The translations under genes were made by a program, and so were the position numbers. A stretch of 28,722 nt of DNA, taken from positions 1-28,722 of the forward strand of contig CAJLPX010000025.1 of NCBI GenBank assembly GCA_905208635.1, written 5' to 3'. The notes beneath the pieces were generated by a model. The model worked only from the letters and a program-made list of their open reading frames with translations. It ran no database searches and was not told the origin of the DNA. The stretch's first letter is position 1; every line of letters begins with the position of its first letter. Below, piece after piece: positions 13,975 through 21,285 of the stretch. This DNA is from an uncultured Collinsella sp. Lineage in GTDB: Bacteria; Actinomycetota; Coriobacteriia; Coriobacteriales; Coriobacteriaceae.

Positions 13975-13983
13975 GTACCTAAC
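13971..13983. repeat. Palindromic 13-mer, copy 2
   Basis: TTAGGTACCTAAC, identical to 10467-10479 and in the same orientation. It contains the TAG stop of the 84-aa gene. Confidence 0.7.
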
Positions 13984-14002
13984 AATTACCCTGCATATTT
14001 TG

Positions 14003-14046
14003 AGGGGTCCTTGTCTGATTCATGAGACAAGGGCCCCTTATTTTGT
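14003..14046 (+). terminator. Terminator of the parAB operon
   Basis: A 14-bp stem with one G-T pair (AGGGGTCCTTGTCT pairing with AGACAAGGGCCCCT), an 8-base loop and a T-rich tail, 29 bases after the 84-aa gene. Confidence 0.88.
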
Positions 14047-14091
14047 CCGTAAATAATGGGAAAGGTAGCAGCTGGTCCAAAATTGATGTCA

Positions 14092-14130
14092 ATAATGAAA
14101 CGGCCCCGGTTGCATATCCTGCAACCGGGG
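14092..14130 (-). terminator. Probable terminator of rlmN
   Basis: A perfect 11-bp stem CCCCGGTTGCA (14104-14114, complement at 14120-14130) with a 5-base loop. On the minus strand it is followed by a moderately T-rich tail. It converges on the parAB terminator. Nothing else is visible in the 14047-14172 gap apart from the parS-like site. Confidence 0.6.
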
Positions 14131-14138
14131 TCGTTCGA

Positions 14139-14154
14139 TGTTTCACATGAAACG
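14139..14154. promoter_or_regulatory. parS-like site downstream of rlmN
   Basis: TGTTTCACATGAAACG matches parS at 14 of 16 positions, with one mismatch in the 14-base core. It lies in the convergent gap between the parAB operon and rlmN, 2.1 kb from the perfect parS trio. Confidence 0.6.
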
Positions 14155-14172
14155 TTTTGGAGTAAGACTCCC

Positions 14173-15225
14173 CTATGCGTTCTTCTGAACTTTGAAGCGC
14201 TGCTTCAGCTGTCCGCAAGCGGCGTCAATATCGTTACCACGGGAGTTACGAATCGTGGTCTCGATGCCACGGGACTCAAGACGACGCTGAAGATCCTCAA
14301 CCTTATGAATCGGCGACGGCTTGAGCGGGCTGCCCTCGATGTCGTTAAGCTGAATTAGATTAACGTGGCACAGCGTTCCCTCGCAGAAGTCGCAGAGCGC
14401 CTGCATCTCGGGATTCGTATCGTTGACGCCTTCGATCATGGCATACTCATAGGTCGGGCGGCGGCCAGTCTTCTCGGTGTAGAGCTGAAGTGCCTCGTGA
14501 AGGCGAAACAGCGTGTACTTCTTAACACCGGGCATGAGCTTATTGCGCGTCGACTGGATGGCGGAATGCAGGGAAACGGCAAGAGTGAACTGCTCGGGGA
14601 TATCGGCAAATTTGCGAATACCGGGAATAACGCCGCTGGTAGAGACGGTGAGGTGACGAGCGCCGATACCGATGCCATCGGGGTCGTTGAGGATACGCAG
14701 CGCCTTGAGAACCTCGTCGTAGTTGGCAAACGGCTCGCCCTGGCCCATGAAGACAACGCTTGTGGCACGCTCGCCAAAGTCGTTGGATACATGAAGCACC
14801 TGGTCGACGATCTCTTGAGCGGTCAGAGAGCGCTTGAGGCCGTTGAGACCGGTAGCGCAAAAGGCACAGCCCATGCCGCAGCCTGCCTGGGTGGAAACGC
14901 AGACGGAAAGCTTGTTACGACGGGGCATGCCGACAGTCTCGACGGAAATGCCATCGTGGTACTCGAGCAGATACTTGCGCGAGCCATCTTTGGAATCCTG
15001 CTTGGTGAGTTCAGTCGGCGTATCAAAGGCAAAAGCCTCTTTAAGCTGCTCACGGAAAGCCTTGGGGAGGTTGGTCATATCGTCAAACGAACAAACGTTC
15101 TTCTCAAAGACCCATTCGATGAGCTGCTTCGCGCGGAAGGCGGGCTGGCCAAGTTCGGCCACGAGCTCGCGAATATCGTTTTGGCTCAAGTCGCGAATGT
15201 CCTGAGATTTAGTCCTGGGATTCAT
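14173..15225 (-). CDS. rlmN: Dual-specificity 23S rRNA/tRNA adenine-C2 methyltransferase RlmN
   Basis: 350-residue radical-SAM enzyme that methylates C2 of A2503 in 23S rRNA and A37 of some tRNAs. The [4Fe-4S] motif CxxxCxxC is C116, C120, C123 in QAGCGMGCAFCATG. The methyl-carrying catalytic cysteine near the C-terminus is C337 (DIDAACGQL). VFMGQGEPFANYD and VSLHSA follow family expectations. ATG at 15225 follows AAAGG with seven-base spacing. The gene is transcribed toward the parAB operon and divergently from ddl. Its GC content is high again, in contrast to the adjacent parAB block. Confidence 0.97.
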   Translation of the reverse strand: MNPRTKSQDIRDLSQNDIRELVAELGQPAFRAKQLIEWVFEKNVCSFDDMTNLPKAFREQLKEAFAFDTPTELTKQDSKDGSRKYLLEYHDGISVETVGMPRRNKLSVCVSTQAGCGMGCAFCATGLNGLKRSLTAQEIVDQVLHVSNDFGERATSVVFMGQGEPFANYDEVLKALRILNDPDGIGIGARHLTVSTSGVIPGIRKFADIPEQFTLAVSLHSAIQSTRNKLMPGVKKYTLFRLHEALQLYTEKTGRRPTYEYAMIEGVNDTNPEMQALCDFCEGTLCHVNLIQLNDIEGSPLKPSPIHKVEDLQRRLESRGIETTIRNSRGNDIDAACGQLKQRFKVQKNA

Positions 15226-15310
15226 GGAAGCCTTTCGATTTTGGGGAAACGTAGAGGGTATCGCTACAATATGGTATCAGCTGCAGAAATTATAGAGGAG
15301 GAGTCTGCCC

Positions 15311-16276
15311 ATGCCGGGTAAAAGCCTAGAGAACATGCACGTAGCGGTCTTGGCGGGCGGTCATTCCGCTGAGCGCGAGATCTCGCTCAATTCGGGAAAG
15401 AACGTCGTGGCGGCCCTGAAGGAGGCCGGCTACACTTCGGTGAAGCTGCTCGACACGGCTGCCGATGATTTTATGGTAACCATGGCGACCGGTGGTTTCG
15501 ACGTGGCATTTATCGCCATGCACGGCGCCGGCGGTGAGGATGGTGCCATGCAGGGTGCCATGGAGACCCTGGGTATCCCCTACACAGCCTCGGGCGTGCT
15601 TGCCAGCGCCTGCGGTGCCGACAAGGAGGTCTCTAAGCTCCTGTACGCCAAGGCAGGCATTCCCATTGCCCCCGGCCTCGCGCTCGAGGTGGGCGATGAA
15701 GTCGATATCGATCATATCGTCGAGGTTTGTGGCGAGCGCTGCTTTGTGAAGCCGGCCGTCAACGGTTCCAGCTATGGCATTTCCCTGGTCCATGAGCCCT
15801 CCGAGCTGCCCGCGGCAATCGCCAAGGCGTTTGAGTACGGCGACAAAGTGCTGGTCGAGAAGTGCATCGAGGGTACCGAGATCACCGTCGGCGTATACGG
15901 CGAAGATGACGTGCGCGCCCTGCCGATTGTCGAGATTCGTAAGCCCGAGGACTGCGAGTTCTATGATCTGGACGTGAAGTATGTCGACCCTACGGATATC
16001 CATCGCATTCCGGCGCAGATTTCACCCGAGAATTACGCTCGCGCTCAGGAACTTGCCTGTGCCGCTCACAGGGCCCTCGGTTGCCTGGGTATCTCGCGCA
16101 GCGACTTTATTGTGAGCGAGGACGGCCCCGTTATCCTCGAGACCAATACCATTCCCGGCATGACCGATACGTCGCTGTATCCGGATGAGATCCGCCACAC
16201 CGACGACATGACGTTCCCGCAGGTCTGTGACAGTCTGATCCGTATGGGCCTTCGTCGAGCGGGCATTGCATGCTAA
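15311..16276 (+). CDS. ddl: D-alanine--D-alanine ligase
   Basis: 321-residue ATP-grasp ligase making the D-Ala-D-Ala dipeptide for peptidoglycan. The N-terminal substrate motif AGGHSAEREISLNSG (about 15-29), HGAGGEDGAMQG, the KPAVNGSSYGISLV loop and the ETNTIPGMTDTSLYP metal/substrate motif are all present. The omega-loop segment FYDLDVKY keeps the Lys-Tyr pair of standard Ddl enzymes rather than the Van-type loop, so a normal D-Ala-D-Ala product is expected. ATG at 15311 is preceded by GAGGAGG. Its last seven bases overlap the start of the DinG-like gene, which suggests an operon. Confidence 0.96.
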   Translation: MPGKSLENMHVAVLAGGHSAEREISLNSGKNVVAALKEAGYTSVKLLDTAADDFMVTMATGGFDVAFIAMHGAGGEDGAMQGAMETLGIPYTASGVLASACGADKEVSKLLYAKAGIPIAPGLALEVGDEVDIDHIVEVCGERCFVKPAVNGSSYGISLVHEPSELPAAIAKAFEYGDKVLVEKCIEGTEITVGVYGEDDVRALPIVEIRKPEDCEFYDLDVKYVDPTDIHRIPAQISPENYARAQELACAAHRALGCLGISRSDFIVSEDGPVILETNTIPGMTDTSLYPDEIRHTDDMTFPQVCDSLIRMGLRRAGIAC

Positions 16277-19164
16277 TCGAGGACGCGGTTTCGTCAGGAA
16301 CGCCGCAGTTTGTCATCGACTCCTATGCCACGCTTGCCGACCGCGCCAAAACGCAGTCCTTCGGCCTTATCGAGGAAGATGTGATTGTCCTCGATACCGA
16401 GACCACGGGTCTTTCGGTGCAGGACAACGAGCTGATCGAGATCTCGGCGGCCCGTCTTTCGGGCCGCGAGGTCATCGACCGCTTCGATACCTTCGTGCAT
16501 CCCAAGCAGCTGATTCCCGCCGAGATTACCGAGCTCACGAGCATTACAAATGCCGATGTGGCAGATGCCCCGTCGGCGGTTGAGGCCGTCGCCGCTCTCG
16601 CCGATTTTGTCGGTGGCTGTCCGGTGATCGCACACAACGCCACGTTCGACCGCTCGTTTATCGAGTCGGTCAAAGGCGGCGTCAACGTGAGCGATATTTG
16701 GATCGATTCGCTGGCGCTGTCGCGCATCGCGCTTCCGCGCCTGGCCTCTCACAAGCTGTCTTTTATGGCCGATCTGTTTGGCTGCGACTCGGTATCACAC
16801 CGTGCCAATGCCGACGTCGACGCCCTGTGTGGCGTATGGCGCGTGTTGCTCGTGGCGCTCACCGACTTGCCCCAGGGCCTCATGGCGCGCCTAGCCGACA
16901 TGCATCCGGACGTGCCTTGGTCCTATCGTCCTATCTTCTCATTCTTGGCAGGGCAGAACCCTGGTTCTATCTTCTCTCTCAGCGCCGCTCGTGCTGACGT
17001 TCTCAAGGCCGATCGCGCCGACGATCGGGTGGACGCCGATGAACTGCCGGTACTCAAGATGCCGAGTCGTGAGGAGATCGAGGCAGACTATGCGCCAGGT
17101 GGCCTGGTCAATCGCATGTATCCCACCTACGAGCCGCGTGATGAGCAGATCGCGATGGCGCTCGAGGTCCGCGATGCGCTGGTCACGGGCACTCATCGAG
17201 TAATTGAGGCAGGCACAGGCGTCGGCAAATCGATGGCCTATCTGGTGCCTTTTGCCGAGGCAGCACGCCGTAACAACATCACGGTTGGTATTGCGACCAA
17301 ATCGAACAATCTTGCCGACCAGCTCATGTACCATGAGCTGCCAAAACTTGCCGAGCAACTGGACGGTGGTCTGTCATTTTGCGCTCTCAAGGGGTATGAC
17401 CACTATCCGTGCCTGCGCAAGCTCGAGCGCATGAGCCGCGGCCAGGTCGAGATTACCACCAAGCGCGATCCGGCGGACACGCTCACGGCGGTCGCGGTCA
17501 TTATGGCGTACGTCTGCCAATCAGCCGATGGCGACCTCGACTCGCTCGGCATTCGGTGGCGCAGCGTCAACCGTCCCGACTTTACGACGGCCTCGCGCGA
17601 GTGTGCTCGTCGCCTCTGCCCGTTTTTCCCTGATAAATGTTTGGTCCACGGCGCTCGCCGTCGTGCGGCGCATGCCGATGTGGTGGTCACCAACCATTCC
17701 CTGCTGTTCCGCAACGTCGCGGCCGAGGGCAGGATTTTGCCGCCGATTCGTCATTGGGTAATCGACGAGGCCCATTCCATCGAGCGCGAGGCGCGCCGTC
17801 AGTGGGCGCGTGTGGTGTCGGCGGACGAATCACGCGTTCTGTTTGAGCGTCTGGGTGGCTCGAGCACCGGCGCGCTAAGCCAGGTTTCCCGTGATTTGGC
17901 AACCTCCGAGGGCTCTACGCTCTATCTGGGCCTTACCGCCAAGGCGACGTCGACGGTTGCGCGCGCGAGCATGGCGATCGCCGGCGTGTTCGATGGCGCT
18001 CGCGAGCTCGGTCGCCGTGCCCGTGGGGGCTATGACAATGCCAATCTATGGATTGGCCCCGAGCTGCGCGAATCTGACGACTGGCATGATTTCTTACAGT
18101 CGGCCTACACTGGCATCGACGCATTGGAACAAGCTGACAAGAGCGTCGACGCGCTGGTGCAAGCCGTCGCCGCCGACAAGCCAGAGGTTGTTGTCGACCT
18201 GGGTGATATCTCGCGCCGCCTGCACGAGCTGGCCGAGAACCTAAAACTCATCATTGATGGTACCGATGAACACTACGTGTATTCGCTGCAGGTCAATCGC
18301 AGGCTGCGTGCCGGCGGAGAGTCAATGACCGCAGAGCGCATCGACATTGGCGAGGCCTTGGCAACCGAGTGGCTGCCCGAGGTTCACACGGCTATCTTTG
18401 CCTCGGCGACCATGACGGTGTCCAAAAGCTTTGAGCACTTTAACCATGCGGTCGGCCTTGATCGCATCGGTGCTTCAACGTCGTCATCGCTGCACTTGGA
18501 TTCGAGCTACGACTTCGATTCGAACATGGCTGTAGTCGTTGCGGGCGATATCCCCGATCCGCGCGATCGTGAGAGCTATCTTACGGCGCTCGAGCGCGTA
18601 CTGGTCGACGCCCATCTTGCCATGGGCGGATCGGTGCTCACGTTGTTCACCAATCGGCGCGACATGGAGGACCTATACGCCCGCGTTGAGCCCAAGATGG
18701 CCCGTGCGGGTCTGGAGCTCAACTGCCAGCAGCGCAACTCATCTCCTCGTCGCCTGCGCGACCGGTTTATCAACGAACCGACCTCATCGCTTTTTGCGCT
18801 CAAGGCCTTCTGGGAGGGGTTTGATGCCAGCGGCGAGACGCTGCGCTGCGTCATCATTCCCAAGTTGCCGTTCTCGAGCCCCACTGACCCGCTCTCGTGC
18901 GAGCGCAACCTGCGCGAAGACCGCGCATGGGCGCGCTATTCGCTGCCCGAGGCGGTGCTCGAGGTTAAGCAGGCCGCGGGGCGTTTGATTCGCTCGTCGA
19001 CCGATAGCGGTGTGCTGATCTTGGCGGATCCTCGCCTGGTGACGAAGGGCTATGGCAAGAAGTTCTTAACGTCGCTGCCCACGAGCTCCTACCAGCGCAT
19101 CGAATCGGCGCAGATCGGGCACTATCTACAGCTGTGGCGTGCACGCCACGAGCGGCGGCGCTAA
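16270..19164 (+). CDS. dinG: DinG-family helicase fused to a DnaQ-like exonuclease
   Basis: 964 residues. Residues about 35-195 are a DEDDh 3'-5' exonuclease domain (ExoI DTETTGL at 42, ExoII HNATFDRSF near 117, ExoIII HRANADVDAL near 180). Residues about 280-960 are an XPD/DinG superfamily 2 helicase: Walker A EAGTGVGKS near 315, DEAH at about 498-501 (VIDEAHSIE), and late motifs LFTNRRDMEDLY and EVKQAAGRLIRSSTD. Four cysteines, C381, C445, C450 and C457, match the Fe-S cluster spacing of E. coli DinG (C-x4-C then C-x6-C). DinG unwinds R-loops, D-loops and forked DNA. ATG 16270 lies inside ddl. Its stop overlaps the stop of the opposing WYL gene. Confidence 0.93.
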   Translation: MLIEDAVSSGTPQFVIDSYATLADRAKTQSFGLIEEDVIVLDTETTGLSVQDNELIEISAARLSGREVIDRFDTFVHPKQLIPAEITELTSITNADVADAPSAVEAVAALADFVGGCPVIAHNATFDRSFIESVKGGVNVSDIWIDSLALSRIALPRLASHKLSFMADLFGCDSVSHRANADVDALCGVWRVLLVALTDLPQGLMARLADMHPDVPWSYRPIFSFLAGQNPGSIFSLSAARADVLKADRADDRVDADELPVLKMPSREEIEADYAPGGLVNRMYPTYEPRDEQIAMALEVRDALVTGTHRVIEAGTGVGKSMAYLVPFAEAARRNNITVGIATKSNNLADQLMYHELPKLAEQLDGGLSFCALKGYDHYPCLRKLERMSRGQVEITTKRDPADTLTAVAVIMAYVCQSADGDLDSLGIRWRSVNRPDFTTASRECARRLCPFFPDKCLVHGARRRAAHADVVVTNHSLLFRNVAAEGRILPPIRHWVIDEAHSIEREARRQWARVVSADESRVLFERLGGSSTGALSQVSRDLATSEGSTLYLGLTAKATSTVARASMAIAGVFDGARELGRRARGGYDNANLWIGPELRESDDWHDFLQSAYTGIDALEQADKSVDALVQAVAADKPEVVVDLGDISRRLHELAENLKLIIDGTDEHYVYSLQVNRRLRAGGESMTAERIDIGEALATEWLPEVHTAIFASATMTVSKSFEHFNHAVGLDRIGASTSSSLHLDSSYDFDSNMAVVVAGDIPDPRDRESYLTALERVLVDAHLAMGGSVLTLFTNRRDMEDLYARVEPKMARAGLELNCQQRNSSPRRLRDRFINEPTSSLFALKAFWEGFDASGETLRCVIIPKLPFSSPTDPLSCERNLREDRAWARYSLPEAVLEVKQAAGRLIRSSTDSGVLILADPRLVTKGYGKKFLTSLPTSSYQRIESAQIGHYLQLWRARHERRR

Positions 19165-20078
19165 AGCGGACAGACGAGGGTTTTTGCCATATCGCACAGA
19201 CGCTTTGACAGGGCGGGGTCATCCAAGATGCGGATGGCTCCGCCCGCTGCGATTATCTGGCTCAGCAGCCAACGCTCGGAGCCGTAATGTACGGTTACCG
19301 TTGCCATGTCTGTCCCGCTGCGTTCGATTAGGGTGATGCCGGCCCAGTCCAGATGCTCCGCCATATCGAATGGCATCAAGAGCTTTGCGCTACGCTGCGT
19401 CCGGGCAAGGGAATCGTGGAGGGATGCAACGTCCGGTGCGTGAGGCACGACGGAGTCTTCCGTCAAGGCGAGTCCCTCGATTTTATCCATGCGATAGGTG
19501 CGCTGCTCATCGACCGCGATGTCCCAGGCAATCAGATATGTTTGGTCGCCGTTTGCTGTAATGCGCAAGGGGTCGACCAGACGCTCGCGTGGCCGCGCAT
19601 CGTCCATCGAGCGATACGAGATACGACAGCGAACGCCGTCCTGAATGGCGCAGCTCAGCTGCTGCCAGTGCGACCCGTGGTTGACGGTGTCAAAGACGTG
19701 CTGGTTATAGCCGAGCTCTTCGGGTAGAAGAGCATGTCGAATTCGAGCCGCCGCCTGGGGCTCGATCCCCAACGATTCAAGTTCGTGGTTGAGCACAGCG
19801 CCCTCGGCGGCACTCAGGCGCAGCGGTAGTACACGCCCGGCGTCACCGGTGAGGACCACGCGCTCGCCGTGGCATTCGCAGATGATACGCGCACCCGATT
19901 CTCGGTCCGCGAGCGTCGAGACGATCTCGAGAATCTCGTCGAGCGACGCCCCCGTGATGTCAAAGCGACTGCAAATCTCGGTTCGTGTCATGCCGCTCTC
20001 GCCGGCGGCGTAGAGGGCCTCCATGATGTCGATGGCGCGCGAGAGCCTCTGCTCGCTGGTGAGTTTACGCACGGGCAT
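19161..20078 (-). CDS. WYL-domain transcription regulator, PafC-like
   Basis: 305 residues. The N-terminal winged helix (LTSEQRLSRAIDIMEALYAAGESGMTRTEIC) is followed by a WYL domain (QTYLIAWDIAVDEQRTYRMDKIEGL, about 175-200) and a C-terminal WCX-like extension. In mycobacteria PafB and PafC form a complex that activates RecA-independent DNA-damage genes. The adjacent, overlapping paralogue supports this identity, but I cannot prove orthology. I chose ATG at 20078. A TTG at 20099 is in frame but has no ribosome-binding site; AAAGGA lies 12 bases before the ATG. Its stop codon shares the tetranucleotide CTAA with the dinG stop on the other strand. Confidence 0.82.
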   Translation of the reverse strand: MPVRKLTSEQRLSRAIDIMEALYAAGESGMTRTEICSRFDITGASLDEILEIVSTLADRESGARIICECHGERVVLTGDAGRVLPLRLSAAEGAVLNHELESLGIEPQAAARIRHALLPEELGYNQHVFDTVNHGSHWQQLSCAIQDGVRCRISYRSMDDARPRERLVDPLRITANGDQTYLIAWDIAVDEQRTYRMDKIEGLALTEDSVVPHAPDVASLHDSLARTQRSAKLLMPFDMAEHLDWAGITLIERSGTDMATVTVHYGSERWLLSQIIAAGGAIRILDDPALSKRLCDMAKTLVCPL

Positions 20079-21087
20079 GCTCGTGCACCGTCCTTTCAAT
20101 GAGGTGGTTCCACGCCTGCTTGAGCGATTTGGGGGCCATGGGCCTCATGCCGTCCATGGCGTGGGCCATGCAAAATGAGGCGGCGGCTTCAAGATCGCGC
20201 ACGTCAACGGTCCAAGTCCATCCCGAATCGGTGTGTGCGAGCTCACCTCGCCCGCGCGTGAGGCCGTTGATCATATCGATCTGCGTCTGCGGGGCGAACG
20301 AGAACGTAGCCGCAACGGGCGGGCGGTCGGCAAAATCGAATTCAAAGAACAGGTAGTCGTTGAGATTGAAGTCTGCAGGGATGGCGTAGGCCTTCGAAGG
20401 ACGCCAAGCGCGAACGATACGGTCGCAGCGGAATGTCCTGATGTCGTCGGTGGCATTGTCGAGGCCGCAGAAGTACGCAACGCCCTCGCGCTCGAACATG
20501 CCGTAGACGCAGACGGTACGCTCTTTCTGCTCACCGCGTCCGTTCTGATATAAAAATCGCAGCGCGCATCGCTCGGCAAAGGCGCTCCATACCGCATCGA
20601 CGGTGGGAGAGCGGCGGATCGGTGCTTCGTCCGCCGTCGTCCTGCCGGTGAGGTAGGCAATCTTGGAACGAATATCGGCAAGCGGCGCGGCAAAAGTGGA
20701 TGAGCCGGCCGCTATTGTCTGGTCGATAGCGTTGAGCAGGATATCGGCGTCGTCTGCGGTGATGAGGCCGCCTGCCGCAAACGTGTGCTCGCGGTCGATT
20801 GTCCATGAGCTTTCCTCGGTCTCCTGCGCGCCGGCGGGGCGAACCTCCTTGATTAAGATGCCGCGTTCGAGCAGTTTGTCACGATCGCGCCGAAACTTGC
20901 GCTTATCCGAGTCGATATTGCCCGAGCCATATCCCAGGTCAGAATCCAAGACGATCTGCTCGGTCGTCAGCGGTTCGGGGGAGCTGTTGAGCACAAAGAA
21001 AAGATTGAGGATGCGCTGAGTCGTTTTATCGAAACTGGGCTCCGAATTCCCCTTTTTAATTGTCGCGGTCGCGTCGCTTGCCGTCAT
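20065..21087 (-). CDS. WYL-domain transcription regulator, PafB-like
   Basis: 340 residues. The N-terminal winged helix (FDKTTQRILNLFFVLNSSPEPLTTEQIV, about 19-46) is followed by a helical linker, a WYL domain (GVAYFCGLDNATDDIRTFRCDRIVRAW, about 201-227; the WYL tripeptide itself has diverged) and a WCX-like C-terminus. It is the first gene of a two-gene unit and overlaps the next WYL gene by 14 bases, the PafB-PafC order known from actinobacteria. No proteasome genes are visible nearby. The unit is divergent from the M28-like gene; I saw no convincing promoter in the 198-base gap. Confidence 0.82.
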   Translation of the reverse strand: MTASDATATIKKGNSEPSFDKTTQRILNLFFVLNSSPEPLTTEQIVLDSDLGYGSGNIDSDKRKFRRDRDKLLERGILIKEVRPAGAQETEESSWTIDREHTFAAGGLITADDADILLNAIDQTIAAGSSTFAAPLADIRSKIAYLTGRTTADEAPIRRSPTVDAVWSAFAERCALRFLYQNGRGEQKERTVCVYGMFEREGVAYFCGLDNATDDIRTFRCDRIVRAWRPSKAYAIPADFNLNDYLFFEFDFADRPPVAATFSFAPQTQIDMINGLTRGRGELAHTDSGWTWTVDVRDLEAAASFCMAHAMDGMRPMAPKSLKQAWNHLIERTVHEHARA

Positions 21088-21285
21088 AGAGTCCTCGCAT
21101 GAGAAGGTGGTTTGCTGCCATGATTTTAGTCCGATATGGAGATTAGGCTATATCCTTGTCCGCTCGGGGCGTTAAGATGGCCCGAATTCGGTCGTTTGCG
21201 CTCGCTCGGGGTATACTTTCGACTATATACGGTTCTAATGTGCATGCATTGGGCCTATTTGTCGGATTATGGATGTGGAGCGCAC

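Noticed and set aside
21136..21285. 50-codon upstream extension of the M28-like gene
   Set aside because: It has no ribosome-binding site, an atypical composition, and runs through the likely promoter region; ATG 21286 has GTGGAG in front.
21088..21285. Promoters in the divergent gap between the PafB-like and M28-like genes
   Set aside because: TATACT (21212) and TATATA (21224) are present, but no -35 with proper spacing was found.
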